From positions 1-64,000 of the forward strand of contig NZ_SMOD01000042.1 in the NCBI RefSeq assembly GCF_004353905.1: a stretch of 64,000 nucleotides of DNA, read 5' to 3'. Under the pieces are notes generated by a model. It made no database searches. It was not told the origin of the DNA and saw only the letters and a list, made by a program, of their open reading frames with translations. Below are positions 26,221 to 35,285 of this stretch, piece by piece. The translations under genes and the position numbers were made by a program. Numbering within the stretch: position 1 is the first letter of the stretch; each line of letters begins with the position of its first letter. This stretch comes from Paraburkholderia guartelaensis. Its GTDB lineage: Bacteria; Pseudomonadota; Gammaproteobacteria; Burkholderiales; Burkholderiaceae.

Positions 26221-27134
26221 AGCGGGGCAAGGCGACGCGCCGGGCCTGGAAAGGTGGTGTCTTTTCGCCCACCGACGGCACGGCGGACCCCGCGAAGGCC
26301 GCGCCCGCCGTGGCGACTGCGCTCATGAAACTCGGGGGCAGCGTCACCCAACACTGCGCGGCTCGCGGCATCGAGCTGGAGGGCGGGCGAGTATGCAGCG
26401 TCATTACGGAGGCCGGCGTCATCAAGACCCGAACGGTAGTTCTTGCAGGCGGCGCGTGGGCGTCCGCTTTCTGCCGCCAGTTGGGCATCCGCTTTCCTCA
26501 GGCCTCGATCCGCCAATCGATCCTGAGTGTGTCTTCTGTAGAACATCGCTTGCCGGATGCACTGGTCTCATCGGGCGTGTCGATTACTCGCCGCAACGAC
26601 GGACGCTACGCGCTGGCCATCAGCGGGCGGGCGCGCGTAGATGTGACGCCCCAGTTCCTGCGGTTCGCGCCGCAGTTCATCCCTATGTTCGCCAAGCGCT
26701 GGCGCAGTCTTCTTCCGGGCGGCCTGGAAGGCGTTCGCGGCGGCCATGAAACGTTGAAGCGGTGGCGGCTCGATGCGCCGACACCGATGGAGCGGGTGCG
26801 CATTCTCGATCCGAAGCCCGATCAGGCGACGATTACCGAAACCCACCGCCGCGCCGTCGAACTGCTGCCCGAACTTCGCGAAGCCGACATCACGCACGCG
26901 TGGGCCGGTTTCGTCGACAGCACGCCGGACGGCGTACCGGGTATTGGCGAGTTGCCGAATGTGCCGGGATTAATCCTGGCTGCGGGTTTTTCGGGCCACG
27001 GCTTTGGCATCGCGCCGGGCGCGGGGCACTTGATCGCGGACCTTGCCAGCGGTGCAGAGCCGATCGTTGATCCTATACCGTATCGGCCTGGCCGATTCGC
27101 CAATTCCTCGTGGGGTAACGTCGCCGATTTCTAG
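25809..27134 (+). CDS. FAD-dependent amine/amino-acid oxidoreductase, DAO family (copy A, oxidase 2)
   Basis: A 441-residue flavoprotein distinct from oxidase 1. FAD-binding VVVIGGGIIGVFAAYYLARRG (~18-38); SSRNWGWCRQQNRD, a motif of a DAO subgroup; C-terminal TPDGVPGIGELPN and AAGFSGHGFGIAPGAG, which closes the FAD site. ATG 25809 directly follows the bicupin stop and aligns with copy B. A membrane anchor is not evident. It should dehydrogenate a secondary amine or amino acid. Having two different DAO oxidases per cluster implies either two sequential oxidations or two substrates sharing one importer. Confidence 0.88.
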   Translation: MSPPLNHIQTSPTLPAAADVVVIGGGIIGVFAAYYLARRGVSVALVEKGRIGAEQSSRNWGWCRQQNRDARELPMASKSLDLWERFAAETGEDTGFHRCGLLYLSNDEAELSRWSSWGDFAKTAGVTTYLLDSRQATQRGKATRRAWKGGVFSPTDGTADPAKAAPAVATALMKLGGSVTQHCAARGIELEGGRVCSVITEAGVIKTRTVVLAGGAWASAFCRQLGIRFPQASIRQSILSVSSVEHRLPDALVSSGVSITRRNDGRYALAISGRARVDVTPQFLRFAPQFIPMFAKRWRSLLPGGLEGVRGGHETLKRWRLDAPTPMERVRILDPKPDQATITETHRRAVELLPELREADITHAWAGFVDSTPDGVPGIGELPNVPGLILAAGFSGHGFGIAPGAGHLIADLASGAEPIVDPIPYRPGRFANSSWGNVADF

Positions 27135-27190
27135 GTCACAACTGAGCCATCCAATTCCTAATCAATGACATTTACGCCTCGAATCAGACT

Positions 27191-27610
27191 ATGACAACCA
27201 TCGCCGCGGTTCGCACAGGACCCGTGTCGGTCCAACCGATCAAGGAGCAAATTAGCGAGCAAATTCCTGATGCGCGGGTGATCAACATCGTCGATGACAG
27301 CTTGCTCAATGACGTTCGCGCGGCCGGCCATGTGACTCCGGAAGTTGCAAGTCGGATTCATTCATATCTGGCCAATGCGCAGGCGATGCGCGTCGACATC
27401 ATCCTTAACGCCTGCTCGTCCGTCGGCGAAGATGTAGAAGCGGTGCGTAATTTTATTAGCACTCCAATCGTGAAAATCGACGAACTTACCATGGCCGTCT
27501 CTGCCCACGCAAACCCGGACACGGTCGTCGCAAACAATAGGTCATACGGTAGTCATCGATATGGCCAGGCCACACAGCGCGAGCTGTGCTTCCGGAACCG
27601 GGACAAATGA
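27191..27610 (+). pseudogene. Asp/Glu (hydantoin) racemase-family gene, C-terminally truncated
   Basis: Residues 1-100 match the N-terminal half of the Asp/Glu/hydantoin racemase family: IAAVRTGPVSVQPIKE, INIVDDSLLNDVRAAGH and LNACSSVGED, the last carrying the first catalytic Cys. The family is normally ~220-240 residues with a second catalytic Cys, which is absent here. After KIDELTMAV the protein becomes unrelated and stops at 139 residues, exactly where the AT-richer genes at 27660-29661 begin. The gene was evidently truncated when that segment arrived. High-GC codon use fits the host. Non-functional unless the half-domain has another role. Confidence 0.7.
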
Positions 27611-27659
27611 CACTTACTAATTCTCTTTTTTCTTCGGCCACAGAACACAAGGAAAGTAT

Positions 27660-28649
27660 ATGACCAAAACTTCGCTATCGCTCCAGGATATAAAAAGCGC
27701 GGCAGCGCGAATCGGCACGTACATAACCCACACGCCATTGCTTCGAGAAAGCAAGATGGATAAATCTTTGGGGTGCCATGTTTATCTCAAACCGGAAATG
27801 CTTCAAGTGACCGGATCCTTCAAGATTCGAGGCGCTTTGAATAAGATCTTGTCATTAACCCGAAAAGAATTGGACAAAGGAATAATCACAAGCTCCTCAG
27901 GCAATCATGGTCAAGCGTGTGCTTACGCAGGCCAACTGCTCGGCATCCATACCACTGTTATAGTCCCGAACGACGCACCACACTTAAAGGTTGAAAATGC
28001 CAAATCAATGGGTGCGGATGTAATTTTATGGGATCGCACCTATGAGGAACGTTGGAAGAAAGTCCATGCGGAGGTTGAGGAGCATGGCTACACCATCGTC
28101 CACAACTATGAAGATTTTGATGTAATGGCTGGTCAAGGCACAATCGCATTGGAAATTATCGAAGATTTGGCCGACGTAGATACTATTCTCGTCCCGATAG
28201 GCGGGGGCGGGCTGATCTCTGGTATTTCCACGGCAATTAAAGAGTCAAACGCTAATATTAAGGTGATTGGCGTCCAGGCTGCTGCCTGTTGTCCTTATTA
28301 TATGAGCCGTCAGGCAGGGGAGCGAACCAAGGCCGCAAGCATGCGCACAATTGCTGATGGCCTCGCATGCAATTTTCCAGGAAATAATCCCTACCCGATT
28401 ATCGAAAAGTATGTGGATGAAATAGTGACCGTCTCGGAAGAAGCAATTGAGGAAGCAGTAAGGGCGGTAGCAAATGATGCAAAGCTTATTGCAGAGCCTT
28501 CGTCCTGTGTAGGGATAGCAGCTTTATTGTCAGGCGCCGTAAGTACCCGCCCAGATGAAAAAGTATGTATTGTCCTTACGTCTGGGAATTGGGATATCGA
28601 TAGGATCGGGAGCATCCTTAAGAAGGAACATGTGGAAGGCGTCTTATAA
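27660..28649 (+). CDS. PLP-dependent threonine/serine dehydratase-family enzyme on a low-GC segment
   Basis: A 329-residue fold-type II PLP enzyme. Lys55 in TGSFKIRGAL is the Schiff-base lysine, SSGNHGQACAYAG the Ser/Asn block, and PIGGGGLISG (~183) the phosphate-binding glycine loop. Such enzymes dehydrate threonine, serine or beta-hydroxyaspartate, or act as racemases. The next gene encodes an ornithine-cyclodeaminase-fold imine reductase; the same pairing occurs as BhcB/BhcD in the beta-hydroxyaspartate pathway and as EutB/EutC in ectoine use. Codon use is strikingly AT-rich compared with neighbours (for example AAA, ATT, GAA preferred), a sign of recent transfer from a low-GC donor. Confidence 0.85.
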   Translation: MTKTSLSLQDIKSAAARIGTYITHTPLLRESKMDKSLGCHVYLKPEMLQVTGSFKIRGALNKILSLTRKELDKGIITSSSGNHGQACAYAGQLLGIHTTVIVPNDAPHLKVENAKSMGADVILWDRTYEERWKKVHAEVEEHGYTIVHNYEDFDVMAGQGTIALEIIEDLADVDTILVPIGGGGLISGISTAIKESNANIKVIGVQAAACCPYYMSRQAGERTKAASMRTIADGLACNFPGNNPYPIIEKYVDEIVTVSEEAIEEAVRAVANDAKLIAEPSSCVGIAALLSGAVSTRPDEKVCIVLTSGNWDIDRIGSILKKEHVEGVL

Positions 28650-28671
28650 CATAATTGAAGAGGAGGCCACT

Positions 28672-29661
28672 ATGAAAACTTTATTGCTGAATAAAGATGA
28701 AGTAGGGATGCTCATTGACCTGGATGCAGTGCTTGAAGCCGTCGAGAGCGGCTACAAATCCTTCAATAAAGGTAAAGTTATTCAGCCGGATTTTATTTGC
28801 ATAGAATCACCGGACACACATGAAGGCATTGATTTTAAAGGCGGCCTTGACATGGATGGGGGATATATCAGCATTAAAGCCTCCTCCGGCGGATACAAAA
28901 GAAACCCTGAACTCGGACTGCCCACGGGCATGAACACAGTGTTGCTTTTTGATGCGAGCACCAGTGCGCTCAAGTGCATTATGGACGGAACATGGATTAC
29001 CGGCTGTCGCACGGCCGCTGCAGGTGCGATCTCGGTAAAGTATCTTGCGCGAGAGAATGCAGAAAAACTCTGCATTATAGGCGCGGGCAATCAGGCTCGC
29101 AGACAGCTTCGAGCAATCATTAGGGTGAGGAATTTTACCGAGATCCTGGTGTGGAATGCGTCTTCAGAAGCACTTGACGACTATGTTCGGGAAATGACTG
29201 CAGAAACAGGACTCAACATCAGGCGATGTGGAACTGCCGAGGAAGCAGTACGGGAGGCTGATGTTGTTGTAACCGCCACAAGGGGCCGCAGAGGCCCGGT
29301 TGTAAAAAATCAATGGCTAAAACCCGGCACGCATATTGTGGCGATTGGAGCCGATATGCCAGGCAAGCAGGAGCTTGATGTCGATATATTTAAAAACGCA
29401 AAAGTGGTAAACGACTCTGTTGAACTTTGCGTGAAGTATGGTGATACATGCCATGCCATTCGAGAAGGATCAATAAAGCAGGCCGATATTCATGCCGAAA
29501 TTGGTGAAATATTATTGGGGAAAAAGGCGGGCCGCGAAAACCCAGAAGAAATAACAGTATTTGATTCAGTTGGTATGGCGATACAAGATAATGTAACGGT
29601 CGCTATGCTCTACAAGTCCGCCCTCAAAAAGGGACTTGGCACTTTTTATGAATTTTTTTAG
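28672..29661 (+). CDS. Ornithine cyclodeaminase / mu-crystallin family enzyme on a low-GC segment
   Basis: A 329-residue NAD(P)-dependent enzyme. The N-terminal substrate domain (~1-120) includes GGLDMDGGYISIKASSGG; the Rossmann domain carries CIIGAGNQARRQLRAI (~139-154). Family members deaminate and cyclise ornithine, or reduce imines (alanine dehydrogenase, iminosuccinate reductase BhcD, ectoine-pathway EutC). ATG 28672 has a perfect GAGGAGG site, which decides the start over an upstream in-frame codon at 28555. Coupled with the PLP dehydratase gene 22 bp upstream, it probably reduces the imine that the dehydratase makes. Shares the low GC content and codon use of that gene, unlike everything else in the window. 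Confidence 0.87.
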   Translation: MKTLLLNKDEVGMLIDLDAVLEAVESGYKSFNKGKVIQPDFICIESPDTHEGIDFKGGLDMDGGYISIKASSGGYKRNPELGLPTGMNTVLLFDASTSALKCIMDGTWITGCRTAAAGAISVKYLARENAEKLCIIGAGNQARRQLRAIIRVRNFTEILVWNASSEALDDYVREMTAETGLNIRRCGTAEEAVREADVVVTATRGRRGPVVKNQWLKPGTHIVAIGADMPGKQELDVDIFKNAKVVNDSVELCVKYGDTCHAIREGSIKQADIHAEIGEILLGKKAGRENPEEITVFDSVGMAIQDNVTVAMLYKSALKKGLGTFYEFF

Positions 29662-29703
29662 ATAAAATTATTAGAGGGCGAAGCAGCAGGCACGCACGGA
29701 ATC

Positions 29704-30594
29704 ATGCATGCGTGCGGGCATGACGGACACACGGTGATGTTGCTGGGTGCGGCGCGCATCCTGAAGGAAATGCCGCAGTTACCTGGCAGCGTTCATTTCG
29801 TCTTTCAGCCGGGTGAAGAAGGCGGCGGGGGCGCGCAAGAGATGATCGACGATGGGCTATTCGAGCAATATCCCACCGAGGCGGTGTTCGGTATGCACAA
29901 CTGGCCTGGGTTGCCAGGCGCTCATTTCGGCTTGCGCACTGGCCCGATCATGGCCGCAGGCTCACGCTTCAGGATCACGCTCACTGGTAAGGGCGCGCAC
30001 GCCGCGCAGCCGCATCTGGGCATCGATCCTATCCCGCTGGCCTGTTCGATGGTCCTGCACTGTCAGACCATCGCGGTGCGTCACAAAGATCCCGTCGATC
30101 CCGCCGTGATCTCCGTGTGCATGATTCGCGCGGGCGACACTGACAATGTCATCCCGAACAGCGCCGAGTTGCGTGGAACGATCCGCACGCCGTCGTCCGT
30201 GTTGCAGCAACAATTGCAACGCGACCTCGAACTGATGTGCGAAAGGCTTGCTATCGCTCACGGCGCTCAGGTCGAGGTCACCTTCTTCCAATACTATTCC
30301 GCGACCATCACACGGGCCCAGACCGAACTGTGCGAAGCGGTCATTCGCAAGACGTTCGGCGACGAACGTACGCACGCCCACGTGCCAGCCAACATGACGT
30401 CGGAAGATTTCGGCTTCATGCTCGAAAAGCGTCCCGGCACGTATATGCTGATCGGGAATGCCGACGTCGGCGGGACTGCACCGGGTCTGCACAACCCGAA
30501 GTACGACTTCAACGACAGCATCATTCCCGCCGGCGTCCAGTACTGGATCACCCTGGCACAGCACTACTTCCAGACCCGCCAGCCAGCGCGTTAG
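29704..30594 (+). pseudogene. M20 amidohydrolase (hippurate hydrolase-like), N-terminally truncated
   Basis: The 296-residue open frame starts at MHACGHDGHTVMLLGAA, which in complete HipO/amidohydrolase proteins lies about 100 residues from the N-terminus. Metal-binding residues from there on are present (HACGHDGH, QPGEEGGG, LHNPKYDFND), as is the dimerisation domain. The missing part includes the first metal ligands' scaffold, so activity is doubtful. Homology begins at about 29690, directly after the low-GC gene pair. The upstream sequence is AT-rich and unrelated. The host gene was therefore cut by the same event that brought in 27611-29690. A translated fragment from ATG 29704 cannot be excluded. 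Confidence 0.75.
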
Positions 30595-31512
30595 CGCCCA
30601 ACAACGCTCGCTTTGCCACCTTGCCCCAAGGGGACTCGACGATCCGTAAGTGACCATTGAAAGCATTCTCCTACACGCCCTTGCTCACCTGCACGTGCTG
30701 CTTCGGCCGCCGCGTTCAGTGCAAGGATGTCGGCATCTTGCTCACCGTGAACGCCAACTCTTCCGCGCTGGCACCTTTTCCTCCAGCAATGGCGATAAAT
30801 TTCACAAAGTCGTCCGACCCGAAAGGCCTGTAAAAAGGCGTGGGGTTTCGAGCGGGTAGGGTGAGCCTGGCTGAGAGGTACGCCGAGGTGTAGGATGAAA
30901 ACCGTCGCTCGCGTCGGATTGACTACCGCGTGGATATGCGGTCGATAGGCGCCCGCGTTCGGCACGGCTCAAGACGTCAGTCGCTGCACCGTACTGCACG
31001 AGGATATGGGCGATCGCCGTTGCGTCCGATCCCGTCATCTCTCAAACGCGACGGGCACAGACAAATCGCGGGACCTGTCCGTCCGCGTTTAAAAACTCAG
31101 GCAAACAAAAAGCCAATGCAAAACCGCTTGTCTTTCGGCCCACAACGCATCCGAACTGCTGAATTTCGTCTTCTTTCCCGCTAAATTGCTTTATAGATAG
31201 ATTTATCATGTTGTCAGCGATGTCCTAGCAAGTCGCCGCAAATGAACCGTTTCAGTTCGAATAAGGCCGCCGCGCGTGACGGAAGGCTCATCTGTGACAA
31301 TGCGTCAGTTAGGTATCCGCACGATCGACGCAGTGCGTCCGTTCCGTCCCCAGTGCTGATGCGGTAGTGATCAATAGACCTTGAAAAGATTCGCGCAGGC
31401 GATCGATCCGCTCGCCGCTTTGCATCCGCGGCGCTGATCCTCGGCCACGTGGTATTGACGTCCTGCTCGGCCGGATGCTCCGGTCGAACCACCCTCTGAT
31501 AGGAGATGTCCG
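30595..31512. other. Long non-coding or decayed stretch
   Basis: About 918 bp. A short chemoreceptor-like remnant is read on the minus strand at 30662-30749; otherwise no convincing gene. The composition becomes mixed, with AT-rich patches around 31080-31210. The last bases before 31513 (GATAGGAGATGTCCG) supply the ribosome site of the next gene. Confidence 0.5.
30662..30749 (-). pseudogene. Methyl-accepting chemotaxis protein signalling-tip fragment
   Basis: The minus-strand frame gives [23 protein letters not shown], matching part of the highly conserved chemoreceptor hairpin ([25 protein letters not shown]). Only this short piece is recognisable; the sequence then diverges and stops. It is a remnant of a deleted chemoreceptor gene. 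Confidence 0.5.
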
Positions 31513-32661
31513 ATGAAACACCCAGCTACCGTCAGCGCCGACGTGCTGGTAGTCGGCGGAGGACTGGTCGGCTCTGCCGTTGCTTACGGGCTTGCGCGCG
31601 AAGGCGCGAACGTGACCGTGCTCGACCAGGACGACGGCGCATTCCGTGCATCGCGCGGCAACTTCGGGCTCGTGTGGGTCCAGGGAAAGGGCTACGACCT
31701 AACGCCGTATGCGCGCTGGTCGCGCAATTCCGCGGCGCGCTGGCCGATGCTTGCGGCAGCGCTCGCCGAAGAAACCGGCATCGAGGTCGCCCTCCGTCAG
31801 CCCGGCGGATTCTACCTCTGCTTTTCCGAGGAAGAGCTGGCAGCACGCGAGAAGCGCCTTTCGACGCTGCAGCGCGAACTGGACGGCGACTATCCTTATC
31901 AGTTGCTCGACGCGCGCGAAGTGCGCGAGCGCCTGCCTGCGGTCGGGCCTGCGGTGGTCGGTGCGAGCTATTCCCCGATGGACGGCCACGTCAACCCATT
32001 GAAGCTACTGCACGCGCTGCATGCTGGCATGCAGAGGCGCGGCGTTAGGCTCGTGAGCGGCGAGGACGTGTCGCGCGTCGCGCCAGACCGTGGCGGCTTT
32101 ACGGTGCATGGCACGCACCGCACGTGGCGCGCGGGCAAGGTCGTGCTCGCAGCGGGACTCGGCAACCGCGCGCTCGCGCCACAGGTCGGACTTAACGCGC
32201 CGGTTGCGCCGATTCGCGGACAGGTGCTCGTCAGCGAGCGCGTCGCGCCGTTTCTACATTACCCAACGCAGAACGTGCGGCAAACCGATGAAGGCACCGT
32301 GCAGTTGGGCGATTCAAGGGAAGAAGTAGGCTTCGACGACTTCACGACAACCGGCGTGCTCGCCGACATCGCGCGTCGCGGCGTTCGCACCTTCCCATTC
32401 CTGAAGGACGTGCGGCTGGTGCGAATGTGGGCCGCGCTGCGCGTCTACAGCCCGGACGGGTTTCCGATCTATGACGAATCAGCGCACTATCCAGGCGCGT
32501 TCGTCGTGACCTGTCATAGCGGCGTGACGCTGGCCGCGGCGCACGCGACGCGCGTCGCACCGTGGATCGCCGGCGCAGCAATACCGGACGAACTGCTCGC
32601 ATTCTCCGGCGACCGCTTCGGTCTTGCCACCGCCGACGCGCTTCCGGTCCCAGCTCATTGA
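31513..32661 (+). CDS. FAD oxidase beta subunit of a three-subunit amine dehydrogenase (OoxB/HcnC/hydroxyproline type)
   Basis: A 382-residue DAO-family flavoprotein. FAD-binding DVLVVGGGLVGSAVAYGLA (~10-28), the subgroup motif SRGNFGLVWVQGKG, and C-terminal TCHSGVTLAAAHA. ATG 31513 follows AGGAG. In octopine/nopaline oxidases, D-hydroxyproline dehydrogenase and HCN synthase, this subunit oxidises the amine while small [2Fe-2S] and larger FAD/[2Fe-2S] subunits pass on electrons; both partner genes follow here at 32669 and 33003. Substrates of the family are N-carboxyalkyl amino acids, hydroxyproline or glycine. Which applies here is unknown, but an opine or imino acid suits the neighbourhood. 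Confidence 0.87.
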   Translation: MKHPATVSADVLVVGGGLVGSAVAYGLAREGANVTVLDQDDGAFRASRGNFGLVWVQGKGYDLTPYARWSRNSAARWPMLAAALAEETGIEVALRQPGGFYLCFSEEELAAREKRLSTLQRELDGDYPYQLLDAREVRERLPAVGPAVVGASYSPMDGHVNPLKLLHALHAGMQRRGVRLVSGEDVSRVAPDRGGFTVHGTHRTWRAGKVVLAAGLGNRALAPQVGLNAPVAPIRGQVLVSERVAPFLHYPTQNVRQTDEGTVQLGDSREEVGFDDFTTTGVLADIARRGVRTFPFLKDVRLVRMWAALRVYSPDGFPIYDESAHYPGAFVVTCHSGVTLAAAHATRVAPWIAGAAIPDELLAFSGDRFGLATADALPVPAH

Positions 32662-32668
32662 TCACGTC

Positions 32669-33013
32669 ATGACTTCCACACCTTTATTCAAGACCTTGCA
32701 CGGCGCCGATGCGCCCGTTCGCATCTGTTTCAACGATCAGCCGATGTGCGTGCCCGGCGGCCGCTCGGTGGCCGCCGCGCTGCTAACAGCAGGTGTCTCG
32801 CGGTTTCGTGCGACGCATGTGTCCGCTTCGCCGCGCGCGCCGTACTGCATGATGGGCGCGTGCTTCGACTGCCTCGTGGAAATCGACGGCGTGCCGAGCC
32901 GCCAGAGCTGCATGGTGGCGGTGCGCGACGGCATGCGCGTCCGCTCTCAGGATGGCGCGCGTAATCTGCCGCCTGTCGTCACCCAATCGCCGGAGCAGGT
33001 TCATGACCGCTGA
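32669..33013 (+). CDS. Small [2Fe-2S] ferredoxin-like subunit of the amine dehydrogenase
   Basis: A 114-residue protein with the plant-ferredoxin-like cysteine pattern PYCMMGACFDCLVEIDG followed by SCMVAV. This matches HcnA, OoxX-type and SoxA N-terminal [2Fe-2S] domains. ATG 32669 lies 7 bp after the beta subunit stop; the reading frame overlaps the alpha subunit start by 11 bases, so translation is coupled. It likely bridges electrons between the two flavoprotein subunits. Confidence 0.87.
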   Translation: MTSTPLFKTLHGADAPVRICFNDQPMCVPGGRSVAAALLTAGVSRFRATHVSASPRAPYCMMGACFDCLVEIDGVPSRQSCMVAVRDGMRVRSQDGARNLPPVVTQSPEQVHDR

Positions 33014-34421
33014 ACACATTGCTGAACTCCACTACGAGCCTGTCGATGTCGTGGTCGTCGGCGCGGGCCCGGCGGGGCTCACGGCCGCCGCGCGCGCGGC
33101 GAACGCTGGGCTTTCGGTCGTGCTGCTCGATGAGCAGGACGCCGTCGGAGGCCAGATTTACCGCGGGATTGGCCATGCTGACGCCGGCCGCAAGCACATT
33201 CTCGGCCCCGATTACGCGGCAGGCGCCACGATCGCCGACGCGTTCACGCGCTCGGGCGCGCGTCACGTCGCGAACGCATCCGTGTGGCAAGTGACCCGGG
33301 AGCGCGGCGTACATTATCTGAAGGACGGCAAGGTCGGCAGCTTTCAGGCACAGCGCGTGATTCTCGCGACGGGCGCATTGGAACGCCCGTTCCCGATTCC
33401 GGGCTGGACATTGCCGGGCGTATTCACGGCGGGCGCCGCACAGATCCTCTTGAAGAGCGCGGGCGAAGTGCCGGCGGAGCCGCCCGTGCTGGTCGGCTGC
33501 GGGCCGCTGCTCTATTTGCTTGGCTGGCAATATGTGCGGGCCGGAGTGCCGATCCGCGCGCTCGTCGAGACGACGCGCAACGAAGACCGCTGGCGCGCGA
33601 AACGTCACGTGCTGTCCGCTCTGCGCGCGTGGCCGTTGCTCAGCAAGGGCCTGCAACTGATACGCACGCTGCGCGAAGCGGGCGTGCCGATCCACGAAGC
33701 CGCCGACGATCTATGCATCGATGCGAAGACCGATGAAGACGGCGTCGAGCGCGCCGCCGCGCTCAGCTTTACGACCCATGGGCACGCGCATCGAATTGAC
33801 GCAAGCGTGTTCCTGCTGCACCAGGGAGTCGTGCCGAACATGCAGTTCGCGCTTTCGTTGCGAGCGCAGCATCATTGGGACGCGGCGCAACTGTGCTTCG
33901 CACCGGTCACCGATCTCTGGGGCGAACTCGACGTGCCCGGCATCTTCATCGCGGGTGACGGTGGTGGCATAATTGGCGCGCAGGCGGCGGCCGGCGAAGG
34001 CGCACTGGCTGGGCTCGCGGTTGCTGAACAGCTCGGCGCGATCGACCTGCCGACGCGCGACCGCGAAGCCTCATTGCACCGCCGCAGACTCGCGGACATG
34101 ACGCGCATCCGCCCTTTTCTCGACAGCCTGTACCGCCCGCGCGACGCGAACCGTATCCCCGCCGACGACACGATAGTCTGCCGTTGCGAAGAAGTAACCG
34201 CGGGCGAAGTGCGCAGCTTCGTTTCGCTCGGCTGTCTGGGGCCGAATCAGGCTAAATCCTTCGGACGGTGCGGGATGGGGCCGTGCCAGGGGCGCATGTG
34301 CGGGCTCACGGTGACTGAAATCATCGCTCGCGCGCGCAACGTCGCACCGGAGACAGTCGGCTATTACCGCATCCGCCCCCCAATCAAGCCGGTCACGCTC
34401 GGGGAAATGGCCGGTGACTGA
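33003..34421 (+). CDS. FAD/[2Fe-2S] alpha subunit of the amine dehydrogenase (OoxA/HcnB type)
   Basis: A 472-residue pyridine-nucleotide-disulfide-type flavoprotein. VVVVGAGPAGLTAAARAANAG (~14-34) binds FAD, VGGQIYRG is the typical OoxA/HcnB motif, AGDGGGIIGAQAAAGEG closes the FAD domain. The C-terminal BFD-like [2Fe-2S] module has CRCEEVTAGEV and later GPCQGRMCG. The three-gene order beta, gamma, alpha is complete, so the enzyme should be functional. Its stop codon is only 16 bp from the group II intron fragment, so the intron/IS66 nest inserted immediately downstream and may have removed the next gene of this unit. Confidence 0.9.
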   Translation: MTAEHIAELHYEPVDVVVVGAGPAGLTAAARAANAGLSVVLLDEQDAVGGQIYRGIGHADAGRKHILGPDYAAGATIADAFTRSGARHVANASVWQVTRERGVHYLKDGKVGSFQAQRVILATGALERPFPIPGWTLPGVFTAGAAQILLKSAGEVPAEPPVLVGCGPLLYLLGWQYVRAGVPIRALVETTRNEDRWRAKRHVLSALRAWPLLSKGLQLIRTLREAGVPIHEAADDLCIDAKTDEDGVERAAALSFTTHGHAHRIDASVFLLHQGVVPNMQFALSLRAQHHWDAAQLCFAPVTDLWGELDVPGIFIAGDGGGIIGAQAAAGEGALAGLAVAEQLGAIDLPTRDREASLHRRRLADMTRIRPFLDSLYRPRDANRIPADDTIVCRCEEVTAGEVRSFVSLGCLGPNQAKSFGRCGMGPCQGRMCGLTVTEIIARARNVAPETVGYYRIRPPIKPVTLGEMAGD

Positions 34422-34437
34422 AATCAAGACCAGCGCT

Positions 34438-35230
34438 TCAGATGCATCGTCGTGCCATATCAGATTGCCGTTCGTCGCTGGCACGACGCTGGCAATTTTG
34501 GATCGCAAGCCTCGCCTCAAGATCACATTTGTGCCAACGCCACATATCGCGACGGGCTCTCCAGTCAGTTGTTTCCACATCGGGATTGGCGCGCCACATC
34601 GTGAACAGCCCAAGATCAGCGAAGAAGGCATTTGGCCATCGGGTGTGATCGCGAAGGCATCGACCCTGACCCGGACGGTGAAGCTGTCGACGCAGGATCG
34701 CTCGTACGCGGCGACGAACAAAGCCGTCGACGGACGAGAAGGTGTAGCGGGGGGCGTGCTGGAAATAGTCAAACCAGCCCCGCAGGGTCGGGTTGAGCGA
34801 CGCAATGATGATCTCGATCGAATCGCCCCTGTGACGCTGGGTCAGGGCGCGGATTTTATCCCGCAGCCCAATTAGACTCTTCTTGCTCACCCAGCGTTGA
34901 ACTGCCTCGAACCGGTAACCCGGAAACTCGAACCCGTGACCCTCCAGCCGGCAATCCCCAACGTGGGTTTTGTCGGGATGCAGTGTCAAGCCGATCGCAT
35001 CCACCGAAGCCCGCATGCGAGTGAGCGCAGCTACTGCTTCCTGACGTGTACGGCATAACACCACGGCGTCATGCGCGTAGCGCACCATGACCAGCCCTGC
35101 CTGTCGCATTCCCACCTCAAGCTCGTGCAGGTACAGATTTGCCAACAGGGGACTGATAACCGCCCGTTGCGGACTGCCGGAAGTCGGCGTCCAACGCGTC
35201 ATGTCTTCCATGATGTCTTGCTTGAGAAAG
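34438..35230 (-). pseudogene. Group II intron reverse transcriptase/maturase, C-terminal part (split by IS66)
   Basis: From the IS66 junction the minus strand reads FLKQDIMEDMTRWTPTSGSPQ, RAVISPLLANLYL and then VRYAHDAVVLC, followed by the maturase X domain (GWFDYFQHAP, WPNAFFADLGLF). The catalytic YADD of active reverse transcriptases is YAHD and the PQGA motif is PQRA, so the enzyme was already dead or dying. The N-terminal part is at 41154-41640. Joining the parts across one copy of the 8-bp duplication restores the frame IQSFLKQD. I could not recognise ribozyme domain V between the gene end and 34421, so the intron's 3' end also seems lost. Confidence 0.82.
35223..35230 (+). repeat. IS66 target-site duplication, left copy
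   Basis: TGAGAAAG immediately before the left terminal repeat; identical to 41154-41161. Eight bases is the usual IS66 duplication length. Confidence 0.92.
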
Positions 35231-35252
35231 GTAAGCATCCGAACGAGGCCGT
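35231..35252 (+). repeat. IS66 terminal inverted repeat, tnpC end
   Basis: Begins GTAAGCATC and ends GGCCGT; 17 of 22 bases match the other end in inverted orientation. Confidence 0.85.
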
Positions 35253-35285
35253 AGACCAAGTAGTTGACGAACGCAGTGAGAACGA

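Larger units (their letters stand above)
16542..27134 (+). repeat. Paralogous amine-uptake/oxidation cluster, copy A
   Basis: Gene order HAD, FAD oxidase 1, (dead ATPase remnant), binding protein, permease, permease, fused ATPase, bicupin, FAD oxidase 2. The same order recurs at 54941-64000. Protein pairs have near-equal lengths (318/318 and 244/244 residues for permease 1 and bicupin). Divergence is uneven along the block, highest in HAD/oxidase 1 and lowest in the bicupin-oxidase 2 junction. The cluster probably imports and oxidises an amine or amino-acid conjugate. Confidence 0.85.

Noticed and set aside
30849..30900. TPP-riboswitch-like string (CTGGCTGAGAGGTACGCC)
   Set aside because: The GCTGAGA element is present but the second conserved half (CTGAxCTGGxTAATxCCAGCG type) is missing and no thiamine gene follows; judged a chance match.
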